Positions 42,138 to 52,043 of a stretch of 64,000 bases of DNA are shown here, in pieces. A model generated the notes under the pieces. It was not told the origin of the DNA. It saw only the letters and a program-made list of their open reading frames with translations, and made no database searches. Origin of the DNA: Galeruca laticollis (Eukaryota; Arthropoda; Insecta; Coleoptera; Chrysomelidae); contig OY998179.1 of the NCBI GenBank assembly GCA_963921935.1, positions 19,961,114-20,025,113 on the forward strand, read 5' to 3'. A program made the position numbers and the translations under genes. Positions within the stretch are counted from its first letter, which is position 1. Every line of letters begins with the position of its first letter.

Positions 42138-44182
42138 AAATTAACTGTCTCGACCCTTACTTTGTGGAATCTACAGAGTCAGAAATAGCTTTAAAATCTA
42201 ATTCAAATAATTGTCTTTATGAGAAACTAAAAATTGCCAATTTAATCAAAAATATTGAACCTTCAAAAGATAAACGTCGAACAAAAAATAACATTACAGT
42301 TTTAAATTCAATAAAAAAGAAAGTAGAAGATAATAACCTAACAGTTACAAAATCTGACAAGGGGAACGCTACTGTCATATTGACAACTAATGATTATAAT
42401 TCGAAGATATATAACTTTATAGAATCTAGCGATATAAAAGTTCTTAGAGCAGACCCAACAAAAACGTTTTCTAATAATGTTAATAATTCAAATTATGTTT
42501 TAAGTGATTAGGGAAAGAGGTCCATTATAAATAAGAATCCTCATTCTCCACAATTATATGGAACCGTTAAATTACATAAAATAACGAAACCAATTAGACC
42601 TGTAGTTTCTAATGTTAATAATCCTAATAATATATTGGCAAAGAAACTTAACAATATACTTAATAGTTACGAATATACATCTAAATATTCAATTAGAAAT
42701 TCAATGGAACTGATCAAAAACTTAAAAGCATTCAACTTGCAAGATAGCTCTAAGATTATTTCATTTGATGTTACTAGTATGCTCACTAAAATTCCTCCTA
42801 AAGAATGTCTTGTAAGAAAGTTACTAGAAGATAAAAATATTAATCCAGGAATAATATCAGATATACTTAATTTATTTGTTGTATGTATTAATCAGAATTA
42901 TTTCACTTTTGACAATAAGATATATATTCAAAATGAAGGTTTACCAATGGGAAGCCCTATATCGCCAATTTTGGCAAACATTTTTATGGGCAGTTTAGAA
43001 AGAAACATCTTTGAAAGTAATATTTCAAAAAATGTTTTATTTTGGTATAGATGTTTTATGGGTAGTGAACGACAATTAGATATATTTGCCAACCACATTA
43101 ATAATTTACACCCAAAAATTAAATTTATATTAGAAGTTGAAGAAAATAGTTCAATCAATTTTCTTGATTTAAAAATTCAAAGGGTTAATAATATACTTTA
43201 TTATTCGATTCACCAAAAACCAACACACTGTGGTGACTATTCCATACAGTTCCAATCATCGCATGTCCCATAAACTAGCGGTATATAATTCAAAGATACA
43301 TAGAGCATTTTCAATTCCTATGAACATATGTAATTTTGATAGAGAGATTAACACAATTAAACAAATAGCAACATCCAACGGTTACCCAAATAAAAACTTA
43401 TAAAACCATTAAATATGCAGGAAATATTTCTAATAATATTTCAAAGATAATATCTTTAGCAACAAATACAACGATTTCTTTTAAAAAAAAAAGTAACATA
43501 AGTGAAAAATTGTTGAATGTAAAAACAAAAATATCACCATTAAAGAAATCTGGTATATACAAACTTAAATGTCCAGAATGTAATGCTGTCTATTTGGGTC
43601 AGACCCTTAGAAATTTTGAAATCCGATACAGTGAACACTTACGAGCATACAGATTAAAACAACGAGATAAATCCCACTACGCCAGACATCTACTTGACAC
43701 CAATCATTCATTGACACCTAACACAGAACTAGAACTACATATTTGTGATAAGAATCAAGGATCGGATTTCCTTGAAGAATTGGAAATTAGAAGACACTTA
43801 AGAAACCCACAATATGAAGTCGTCAATGAATAGATAAATTTAGGGAGTTCTCCACTTTTAAACTGTCTTCTTAAGTGATAATTGTAAAGATCAGCAGATA
43901 TAGTTTTCCTGGTTTTCTATATCCTTGCACAGTTATACTGATCTTAATTGGGAAAAATTATATCCAGGATATCCCCATATGGCTAATAATCACAAGATAG
44001 GTCACTTCTTGGACTAGCCAAAAATAATTAAACATCAGGTAGGCATCAAATGAAATGTAACTTCTGCCATTCTGACGATGATATTTAGATAATATCGAAA
44101 CAATTGTCAATTTTTTAGAATTTTTAACATTTTTCAATATACTGTGGAGTTAACTAGAAACAGTAAGTTTCATTTAAAACAC
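42138..44182 (+). mobile_element. Penelope-like element (2.0 kb)
   Basis: It is bounded by ATCACTTAGATA (42126-42137) and ATCCCTTAGATA (44183-44194), a 12-bp duplication with one mismatch. It encodes a reverse transcriptase followed by a GIY-YIG endonuclease, the Penelope signature, and ends in a 3' region shared with 534-957. The 5' end AAATTAACTGTCTCGACCC is shared with the micro-insertions at 31679 and 60851. Confidence 0.92.
42164..43833 (+). pseudogene. Penelope reverse transcriptase and GIY-YIG endonuclease, broken
   Basis: The first part holds VTKSDKGNATVILTTNDYN, a conserved N-terminal box. An in-frame TAG at 42509-42511 interrupts it, and the same frame goes on with YGTVKLHKITKPIRPVVS and ISFDVTSMLTKIPP (first catalytic Asp). 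GLPMGSPISPILANIFMGSL is the next RT motif. The catalytic Y-x-D-D motif should follow FWYR; instead the text jumps from FWYRCF to GSERQLDIFANHIN, so the motif has been deleted. At 43273 the frame breaks. The endonuclease follows at 43510-43833: KSGIYKLKCPECNAVYLGQT (GIY...YLG) and RYSEHLRAYR, then RHLLDTNH and EELEIRRHLRNP with the Glu. Penelope uses this nuclease to open target DNA. RT is dead; the endonuclease part is intact in its own frame. Confidence 0.9.
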
Positions 44183-44194
44183 ATCCCTTAGATA

Positions 44195-44690
44195 CTCTCA
44201 GAAAAGTATTCGGAACATGCTGTATATTCAATTTAAAGTTAAATCCGCAAAAATGCCAATTCATAAAGCGAGAAGTCATCTACTACAACTTGTCGAGTTA
44301 AGGAATCCTACACGACAAGGCAATATATTCAGTCATGGAACAATACTCAGTTTCTAAAAATGCTGATTAGTTTAAAAGATTTGTAAAAATCTGTAACTAT
44401 TACAGGCGATTTATTCCTAGATTCGCTGAAATATGCTTACCACTCAATAGGTTATCGCGACAAAATGTAAAAGAGAAGTTTAAAGCGATCAAACAGCCTC
44501 TCCCACATATTTAAAAGTTGGAGACTTAGTTTTGTTAAAGAGAGAAGATATGACAAAATTTGATTAACAACATTTAGGACCATTTCAGGTTACAAAAACA
44601 AACGGTGCGAATTGCGATATTAAATTATATTCTGATAAGGTTAAGACAGTTAAAAAAAATCGCTTATAACAGTGTAACAAAGAGGCATTA
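44195..44690 (+). pseudogene. RT fragment fused by deletion to integrase C-terminus
   Basis: Codons 1-100 are RT after the active site (FNLKLNPQKCQFIKREVIYY, with stops), ending in the NYYRRFIPRFAE box. Codons after about 44490 are the integrase GPY/F module (GPFQVTKTNG...KLYSDKVKTVKKNRL). At least three in-frame stops occur. The Penelope at 42138-44182 sits directly upstream, so its target was this RT. Confidence 0.75.
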
Positions 44691-44832
44691 TAATAATGTA
44701 AGGTGAAGTTCACAAATAATAAACAGTGTAGTATTAGCGAAAGTGAACAATACCAATTTAATTGTAGGTTAAGTGTAACTATAAATATTAGAGACTAATA
44801 TGGGTATCCTTTTTCAAAAAGGGAAAGGACGA

Positions 44833-45226
44833 TGTAATAATTATATACAAAAATTTTCGGGTGAAAATTGTTTCCTTAGAAAGGGAAGGTGTAGCGAGTG
44901 TTGAACTTACAACCTTGTTATTGTATAAAATTCGAGTTGAATTAAGGTTACTAAAAAAGATAATGTCAACTGTGCTTGGATTGTAAACAAGTCTGTCTAG
45001 GTCGAAGATGTTATAACGTATAGTTGTGCTGGTCAGTTTTAGTATTAAATTCAACTGACACGGGGCACTCAAGACCACTGTATAGTATTCAATTTCCAAT
45101 CATAATTTAGTAAAATAGTGTATTACTTAAATGTTATTTAGTATGTTAATAAAATAAAACCCAGTGATGAAATTAGCACTGTGATTTGAATCCTTCTTCG
45201 GTCCATATTTTGTAAGTCAAGTTACA
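44833..45226 (+). repeat. 3' LTR (394 bp), single copy
   Basis: TGTAATAATT to AGTTACA, preceded by the purine run AAAAAGGGAAAGGACGA. No second copy is in the window, so the borders are from sequence pattern only. It does not resemble 34353-34780. Confidence 0.5.
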
Positions 45227-45232
45227 AATATA

Positions 45233-46020
45233 CCAGGGTGTATCATGAAAGATTCCCAGAGCCTGACCTGAAAAAATAAATTTTGAAAAAGTAATGCATA
45301 TGAAAAAAAAGGAAAAAAACCAAAACCTTTACTATCTAGGATAATGAACTCAATATATTGCTAACAGTTACAGATAATCTAAACAAAAGTATACGAGAAA
45401 TTTCCAGAAAACAAGAAATAAGCCAAGGGAGTGTACAAAAAATACTTTCGAAGAACAAGATACACCACCCATAGTATATTCAATTGCACCATGAAATACT
45501 TGAAGATGATTATTGACGCAGAACAAACTTTTGTAATGGGGTACAATGAAAATTCGAGATTATGTATTTTTCGGGGAAGAGGCGAGATTCCATAAAAGTG
45601 GTTATTTAAATCCACTCAATTTCGATATTATTCAATAAAAATACTTATGTGATAACTGCTACTTCTCAAACAAAATGGTCTTCAAATATTTAGGGTGGTA
45701 TTATTGGAGACTATGTTATTAGACCATATTTTTTTGAGGGGACAGTGAACAGTGAAGGTCATTTAGACTTTCTGGAGAATAAGTTGCCTGTATTTCCTGT
45801 GTCCCTCTTGAAATATGTCAGTAGATGTGGTACCTACACACCTTCATTACCAATTTTCAGAACAGTGTATCAATTTATTGGCCAGCATGATCGCCAGATT
45901 GAACAAAAATTTGTCTATGGGGGTATGAAAATAATAAGGTAAATAAAATACCTGCTACAACAAGAGCCGACATACAAATTAGAGGTAAGTGCTTTGAAAA
46001 TTGTATGCAACATTGGGAGG
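45233..46020 (+). pseudogene. Tc1/mariner transposase remnant
   Basis: CCAGGGTGTATCATGAAAG after TA at 45231 looks like a left terminus. From about 45380, in shifting frames: SIREISRKQEISQGSVQKIL (helix-turn-helix), then GGIIGDYVIRPYFF-type text (GGTGGTATTATTGGAGACTA at 45693) and EGHLDFLENKLPVF at 45748, typical of the DD34 to DD41 transposase core, and YGGMKIIR then NKVNKIPATTRADIQIR at its end. No catalytic residue set is complete. Heavily decayed; no matching right end. Confidence 0.6.
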
Positions 46021-46273
46021 CAATTACTATTTATTATAATTATTTTGTTACCAATTATTTTGATATTATAAATATAAAGTTTAGCTTTATTAAAAAATAT
46101 TTTATATTTGAAGCGTTTTTAAAAAGTCAGTTGATACCGTTGGGCTGACACGGGTCTAATAAGGTGTATTTGTCAACAATGTTGATTTTATTCCTAAAAA
46201 TGATAATAACTCCATAATCGTAGATATTTGAGTATAGAAATGTGTAGGTACTTTTTGAAGATTATATAATATA

Positions 46274-47153
46274 CAGGGTGTTTCATTTGAAATAACAGAA
46301 AAAAACCTGGACGTGGGTTTTGGTTTACCCTGCATACAAAATTAAATATGTCAAATATATGATAAGTTGCAACGAAACAAGAGTAATACAACATTCTTTT
46401 GGCATTTAGAAATTAATCATTAGTTGTTGATTTTAAATGATATAGGGTGACGATTTCGTTAAAAGGTTTACATAAAAGTGGCCATATCTTTGAAAGTACC
46501 TTGTAGAATCTAGTAAAACGATATATTGCTGGAATAGGAAAAGTGAGCAGAATGGAAATTCAAGATATAATATATAAGCAGTTCTATTAGAAAAAACATA
46601 ACTTTGATATGATGTGACCTCGCCTGTCCATATCTTCTTTCGCCCTGAAAAATACCACTTTACCGCCCAGGTATACAATATACCCCAAGGCCGGGTAACT
46701 TAGGATTGTAACACACTGTTATATGTTTAGAAAATATCACGTTTTCATACAATTTTTATTTTAGTGTTTTTAAAACTGTAATACCATAGAATATAATTCT
46801 TTTTGACTAGAAATATACTTGGAATATCACGTATCTTTATGTATATTATTGTAATGTTTGTAAGGTTTATTACATTTTACTAAATTCTGAACTTCCACTG
46901 CATTAAGAGGAACAGTATCTTTGAAGGAAGTTCCAAGTGAATTGGGACTATAAATAAATGTGTCGGACTGCCTTTAATAAAACCATTTTGGTACTTTGAA
47001 ATATCCTCAATAGTAATTTATACTTTAAAATATTTTCAATAGGATAATCATACCTTTGAAAAATAATTTTAAAATGTGAAACTGTTGACTCTTTATAAGA
47101 CGCTCTTAATACAACGGAGTTATTGAACTCCGGAGTATAATTTAAACACCCGG
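46274..47153. mobile_element. Non-autonomous mariner-like element
   Basis: TA-CAGGGTGTTT at 46272-46283 and AAACACCCGG-TA at 47144-47155 form short inverted ends with TA on both sides. About 880 bases between have no recognised coding sequence. Confidence 0.5.
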
Positions 47154-47157
47154 TATA

Positions 47158-47776
47158 TCAAACGATTCATTCACAACCAGTTAATTTAAAATATTATATA
47201 GGCTACTTCTACTGCTACTGCTGTTAAATAAATAATTGGATAATACCCGAGAAGTCATATCAACTTATATGACAATCATATCTTATAATTGGTATCAAAT
47301 ACTGTTATGCATGACGATAAATGAAATAATACCTGTTTCATCATATGACACAAAACGGTTTTTGAGGCATCGAAAATCTGTGAAATAATTCAGCCACATG
47401 TTACACCAACAAGTAACTTATTAACCAGCGCAGGACCGACCCAATTCTAAATAGAATACAATATTTTTAATGTAAAGTACTTTCATAGTACCAATGAAAT
47501 AAACAATATTATTCATAGGATCGCCGGTGTTGTAGTAGTTTTTTGCTTTAAATTATCATCGTGGATAACAATGCTTATTATATGAAGCTTTATCCAACAC
47601 ATTTTTAACAATATAAAAAGTTTGTACCTTTTTTGAAGACAAATTCAGTAACTGTAAATTCAAAGCATATTACTGCTGATTGACTTTTTTGCTCCAAAAT
47701 TGCAAGAATCGTAAGGTCACAAACAAACCTGATGGTTTCATCAGGATGGAACCAAGTGTCACACAGAAACGAATGG
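47158..47776. other. No recognisable gene
   Basis: A+T-rich spacer. Confidence 0.55.
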
Positions 47777-47781
47777 ATAAC

Positions 47782-47942
47782 TGATATGATTGTGTTATCT
47801 TATCTTTTGTGTTTATTGAATGACAAAAAGTCAGCTGACGGCGCTTTTGATTTATTTGGCATATTTTTGACAGATTAAGAAACGGTGTCAGTTATATTTG
47901 CTCGTACTTATTTTAATTAAATAGTAGTTTTACAACACAATA
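47782..47942 (+). repeat. 5' LTR (161 bp)
   Basis: TGATATGATTGTGTTATC to ACAACACAATA; matches 51878-52038 at almost every base. Very short for a Gypsy LTR. Confidence 0.85.
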
Positions 47943-47943
47943 G

Positions 47944-47960
47944 TGGCGACGAGGATGGGA
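47944..47960 (+). promoter_or_regulatory. Probable primer binding site
   Basis: TGGCGACGAGGATGGGA, one base after the LTR end. The tRNA is not assigned. Confidence 0.65.
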
Positions 47961-47961
47961 T

Positions 47962-48204
47962 ATGTCGGAAGAGGGAGATTTACAGAAACATAAGACACGG
48001 GCTGTAATTAAAGGCAAATTCACAAAGGCCAGAAGACATGCAGAAGGTAACCCTACATTGAATGAGCTTAGTGTCAAGATAAATGCTATTTCAAAATACT
48101 GGGATCATTATAAACGAATGCAGGATAGTATCGATTCTCTAACTGATGAAAACGAGTTAGAGAACGAAATAGAATGTAGATGCAATGTTGAAGATGAATA
48201 CTAA
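47962..48204 (+). pseudogene. Gag start of the 161-bp-LTR element
   Basis: 80 codons from ATG at 47962 to a TAA at 48202-48204. The text is basic and then helical (KHKTRAVIKGKFTKARRHAE, then LSVKINAISKYWDHYKRMQD, then acidic). It follows the primer site by one base, the normal Gag position. After the stop, YSSYDQTVCTSHGFTPGSIN and then RT (48357) come within 150 bases, so most of Gag and protease are deleted. I do not recognise a known Gag domain; the assignment is from position. Confidence 0.5.
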
Positions 48205-48356
48205 CAACTTACAGCTAAATTACAGGACTTAATACAGAATGTAAAACCTGCTAGTTCAATTACTATACCTTACTCATCTTACGATCAAACTGTTTGTACC
48301 TCACATGGTTTTACACCAGGCAGCATCAATTTTACTCCTCATAATCCTGATGCCTT

Positions 48357-49115
48357 ATGTTTGGGGTAAAAGTAGCACCTTCTCTTTGGCAACAGTATAT
48401 GGACAAGACCTTACAAGGAATAGAGGAAACACAATGCTTCTTTGACGAGATTATATTACAGAGTAAAACGTCTGACGAATTAATGACAAAATTACGTATC
48501 GTCCTACAACGCTTAAGAAACGCCGACCTAAGACTGAACCAGGAAAAGTGCAAATTCTTTCAAACCAGTATACAGTATCTTGGACACGTTATTGACGCTC
48601 AGGGCCTCCACAAAACAAAAGATACAGTAGCATTCATCACGGACAGTAAGAAACTAGAGAACCCAAGGGTAAAATCAGAGATAGCAAGTGATAATGTTCT
48701 CGTTCACTACAACCCAGCTTTGCCCTTAGTACTTGCAACCGACGCATTCCCAGTAGGTCTTGAAGCTATAATTTCTCATCGTTACAGTGATGGAAGTGAA
48801 AGATAAATTAGTTTGGCCTCACGCAGTTTAACAAAATATGAGCTGAACTACAGTCAAATTGACAAGGAAGCGACGGGCATCTATTGGGGACTAAAAATTT
48901 TTTTCCCTACTGCTATGGTCGTAAATTTACCTTGACCCATTAGTGTCCATATTTAACCATACAAAGACACTTCCATCGATATCTGCTACCAGACTATTCA
49001 ACTACGCACACTTTCTGTCTGGTTTTGATTATAACATCGAATACAGAAGAACCTCTGATCATGCTAACGTTGATTTTTTATCTCGTTTTTCCACAGAACA
49101 CTTCTCGTGACCTGA
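48357..49115 (+). pseudogene. Reverse transcriptase and RNase H, deleted and mutated
   Basis: FGVKVAPSLWQQYMDKTLQG is the RT motif before the active site. The catalytic F-x-D-D is CFFDEII here: the second Asp is Glu. LRNADLRLNQEKCKFFQTSI and QYLGHVIDAQGLHKTKD follow. The connection region is deleted (jump near 48650 from TDSKKLENP to KSEIASDNVLVHYNP). RNase H starts LVLATDAFPVGLEAIISH, then a TAA at 48804-48806; the same frame goes on with SLASRSLTKYELNYSQIDKE and GLKIFFPYCYGRKF. The final piece SGFDYNIEYRRTSDHANVDF lies before integrase. Confidence 0.85.
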
Positions 49116-49840
49116 TGGATAGCTGCAGCTTGTTTCAACTTAGTCAGCTTGATTCACTGCAAGTTGATAGTAAATTGATTTGTAGAACAACTGTCCAGGA
49201 CAAGAATCTACAACAAGTTTTACATGCACTCAAAAAGGGAGAATCAATAGAACTGTTTGGTTTTCACGACATCGAACTTACCCTGCAAGATGGATGTATT
49301 TTTAAAGGCAGTAGGATAGTAATTCCAGAAGATCTTCATCAAACTGTGCTTAAGGAATTACATGTCGGACATCTAGGCATAGAAAAAATGAAAGTACTAG
49401 CTAGAAGTTATTGTACATGGAACAATATCGATCGAGATATTGAACATATGGTGAAAACATGCAAACAATGTCGACTAAAACCAAATCAACCCAGCAAAGA
49501 AGTAAATCGTCCGTGGTTAACTCCTCGAGGTCGGTGGGAGAGAATCCATATTGACTTTGCAGGACCAATGCAAGGACAATGGTACTTTATTGTTGTTGAC
49601 GCATTTACGAAGTTGGTTGAAGTAATTCCCACCAAAAACACTTCTTCAGATTGGTGCGTGAGAGAACTCAGAAAAATGTTTGCTACATTTGGCCTTCCAT
49701 TGGTTTTAGTTTCAGACAATGGAAGCCAATTTACATCGGGCACGTTTCGACAGTTTTTATGTGCAAATGGTGTAGCACACAAAATTACAGCACCATACCA
49801 CCCGTCATCGAATGAATTACAATATTTAGCGAGCGTTGAT
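49085..49840 (+). pseudogene. Integrase N-terminal zinc domain and first part of the catalytic core
   Basis: The zinc domain is complete: LHQTVLKELHVGHLGIEKMK with two His and MVKTCKQCRLKP with two Cys. The core has WERIHIDFAGPMQGQWYFIV (first Asp) and VLVSDNGSQFTSGTFRQF (second Asp), then ITAPYHPSSNEL, where the family has PYHPxSNGQAER with the third catalytic residue. The Gypsy text is lost from here; unrelated DNA and a mariner follow, and the Gypsy resumes at 51494. The Glu is not found. Confidence 0.85.
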
Positions 49841-49910
49841 CTAGGAAGGCCATTGTTAGTTATGTGTGGAAACACGTTCTAGTTACAATGTAAACAGACA
49901 CGTTCAATTA
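49841..49910. other. Unassigned DNA between integrase and the mariner
   Basis: Together with 51227-51480 this is sequence foreign to the Gypsy, about 320 bases in all. It may be a solo LTR or other insertion that the mariner later hit. Its borders are unclear. Confidence 0.4.
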
Positions 49911-51224
49911 CAGTATCCGCCAAAATAAACAGTACCGAAAATAAAAATAAAAATTAATTTTTAATTTCTGTAAAGTAAGTGTTCAAAATGTTCACCATTT
50001 CGACGCTAACAAGCTTCATATCGATTTTGTAAGTCAATAAACATATTTATAAAAAGTGGTTGATGTAACTGCCGAAAAATATTTTGTATTCTTTCCCGTA
50101 CTTCGGCAATATTCGCCGGCGGATTTTCCGAGTGAAATATTTTGTCCTTCATTATGCCCCAAATTTATGTGTCAGGTGGCGTCAGATTAGGTGAACGAGA
50201 AGGATATTCGAAGTCTGTTCTCCGAGAAATTATTCTATTATCGAAATTCTTACGGAGTAAGTCTAAGGTGCGCACAGCTGTATGGTTCGTTGTACCATCT
50301 TGTTGGAACCATTGTGTGCGAAACTGTAGATTTCGTGCACGGCAAAAGTTATTTAGATCTCTCACAAAATGTATACTAATTTTCTCTCTATAACGCTCTT
50401 GGTTGACAGTAAGTGGATTCTGATTATCATCTTCAACGAAATAAGGACCAATCATTCCATGACCAGATACCGCGCACCAAATGGTAACTCGAAGACTGTG
50501 GAGTGATTTCTCTACAATGACATCAGGACGTTCAAATCCAAGGAATCTGGTTGTTTGTCGATTGATATAGCCGCTAAGATGAACGTGACTCTCGTCTGAA
50601 AACCATATGTTTTTCAAAAATTCGGGATCTTCGTAAATTAAACTCAACATGCGACCACAGTAAATTTCTCTTGCACGTTTGTCCGCAGCATTTAGTCGTT
50701 GTCCAACTTGAATACTGTATGGATAACCACCAATTGATTTGAACATGCGACGTAAAGACGTTTCACTAATGTTGAGTTTACATGCAGTTCTTACAAGACT
50801 TCTTTGAGGTGATTGCACAACTTGGTTAAAAACACGTCCTTCATTTTCGTTAGTGCATACTGTTTTTCGACGACCTGAAGAACCTTTACGTTGACACAAT
50901 ACACTACCAGTGCGACGAAATTTTTCAACAACAGCTAACATCACACTTTTACTAGGAGCTGCTTTATTAAATTTTTGTTGATATTTTATTGACACCTGTT
51001 CTAAGCTTGGACCATCATTACGACCTTTTCCGTATGAACGAAAATAATGCTCTACCAAAAAAACTTTTTCTTCCGTTGTTAGAACCATTTTTAAATCAAA
51101 TTTAACTGCAGCGTACTATTGATATATCAACTAATGACAATTAAGTCAAATATGACAAATCCATATTACATAAACAACTCCACAGCACTCTCTGTTTCGG
51201 TACTGTTTATTTTGGCGGATACCG
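49911..51224 (-). mobile_element. Mariner-type element (1.3 kb), nearly complete
   Basis: CAGTATCCGCCAAAATAAAC at 49911 and its inverted copy ending at 51224 (about 31 bp, with one difference near each end), with TA on both sides (49909-49910 and 51225-51226). The transposase gene on the minus strand fills most of it. Confidence 0.9.
49961..51088 (-). pseudogene. Tc1/mariner-family transposase, almost intact
   Basis: From ATG at 51088 one frame runs 307 codons to a stop at 50165, then the C-terminus continues in another frame to a stop at 49961. The N-terminal half has MVLTTEEKVFLVEHYFRSYG, VVEKFRRTGSVLCQRKGSSG and a second helix-turn-helix (KLNISETSLRRMFKSIG). Catalytic boxes: KNIWFSDESHVHLSG (Asp), RTQWFQQDGTTNHTA (Asp) and EYPSRSPNLTPPD, where the third Asp is Asn. 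Directly after this the frame shifts (PPDT-stop in place of PPDFFLWG). The C-terminal text reads IWGIMKDKIFHSENPPANIA. Loss of the third catalytic residue and the shift make it inactive, but so little decay suggests recent activity. Confidence 0.88.
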
Positions 51225-51493
51225 TAATAGACGACTGTCAGGCACGGAGTACAGCGTGCGTACACTTCCTATAAAATGAAAGTATAACGAACCAGGGTTA
51301 TTAATTGTTATTGATAGTTTGAATGAGTCAATTGATATTATATTTTGTGTATTTTTAAATGTATTAAACGAGCCCAGTGATTTTGTATAAGTGATGTCGT
51401 TTATTCTACTCCCGAATACCGGTTACTAGGTAAGTGTTTTCCTCAAAGATAATATGCTAAGTAACCACCACAAGTGAAAAGTCACTTACAGCA

Positions 51494-51859
51494 ATGAGAG
51501 AGGAGGGAGGAAAGCTAGACATCAAACTTATTAGGCTCCTCATGCAGTTGCGACAAATCCCAAATACCACCGGATCAAATGCATACCACTTAATGTACGG
51601 GAGGAACATTCGAACTGATTTGAGCTTAATGCATCCCAAAACCGATCAAGAAACAACTACTACAAAGGAGGTAAAAAGGCACTTTGATGTCGGGGACAGA
51701 GTTCAAGCACGGAATTACACAAATTCAAAACATGAATGGGACTTTGGGAACATTGTAGAGAAAGAGAGTACTTTAATTTACAAGATTAGAATGAACGATG
51801 GAAGTATTTGGCGAAGACATATTGACCAGCTTCTGAAATGTGAAGTGTTCCAGTCCTAA
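51494..51859 (+). pseudogene. Integrase C-terminal part and GPY/F-like module
   Basis: The frame after the insertion: LIRLLMQLRQIPNTTGSNAY and HLMYGRNIRTDLSLMHP are the end of the integrase core (the PNxTTGxSPxxLMYGR box). KRHFDVGDRVQARNYTNSKH and WDFGNIVEKESTLIYKIRMN, then WRRHIDQLLK, are the C-terminal module. It ends with a stop at 51857-51859, just before the polypurine tract. Confidence 0.85.
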
Positions 51860-51860
51860 C

Positions 51861-51877
51861 AAATTAGAGGGGAGAGT
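51861..51877 (+). promoter_or_regulatory. Polypurine tract
   Basis: AAATTAGAGGGGAGAGT directly before the 3' LTR. Confidence 0.75.
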
Positions 51878-52038
51878 TGATATGATTGTGTTATCTTATC
51901 TTTTGTGTTTATTGAATGACAAAAAGTCAGCTAACAGCGCTTCTGATTTATTTGGCATATTATTGACAGATAAAGAAATGGTGTCATTTATATTTGCCCG
52001 TACTTATTTTTATTAAATAGTAGTTTTACAACACAATA
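51878..52038 (+). repeat. 3' LTR (161 bp)
   Basis: TGATATGATTGTGTTATC to CACAATA, followed by ATAAC. Confidence 0.85.
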
Positions 52039-52043
52039 ATAAC

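Larger units (their letters stand above)
44195..45226 (+). mobile_element. Gypsy-type retroelement 3' part: RT piece, integrase end and 3' LTR
   Basis: From the Penelope duplication onward it reads TLRKVFGTCCIFNLKLNPQK, the RT region after the active site, and NYYRRFIPRFAEICLPLNRL, the RT connection box. RNase H and most of integrase are missing: after LSRQNVKEKFK the text goes to FKVGDLVLLKREDMTKFD and GPFQVTKTNGANCDIKLYSD, the integrase C-terminal module. The element closes with a polypurine tract and an LTR. Confidence 0.75.
47782..52038 (+). mobile_element. Gypsy-type retrotransposon with 161-bp LTRs
   Basis: ATAAC flanks it at 47777-47781 and 52039-52043. The two LTRs are nearly the same. 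Gag, RT, RNase H and integrase occur in order but are broken, and a mariner plus extra sequence has interrupted integrase between its second Asp and the C-terminal part. Confidence 0.9.

Noticed and set aside
44788..45099. 103-codon minus-strand frame
   Set aside because: Overlaps the antisense strand of a probable LTR; no domain or start context.
34353..45226. One single Gypsy copy spanning the whole stretch
   Set aside because: The 5' LTR-like region and the 3' LTR at 44833-45226 do not match each other, so they are treated as parts of different elements.
45236..46285. A mariner bounded by CAGGGTG at 45234 and 46274
   Set aside because: Both motifs point the same way, so they cannot be the two ends of one element.
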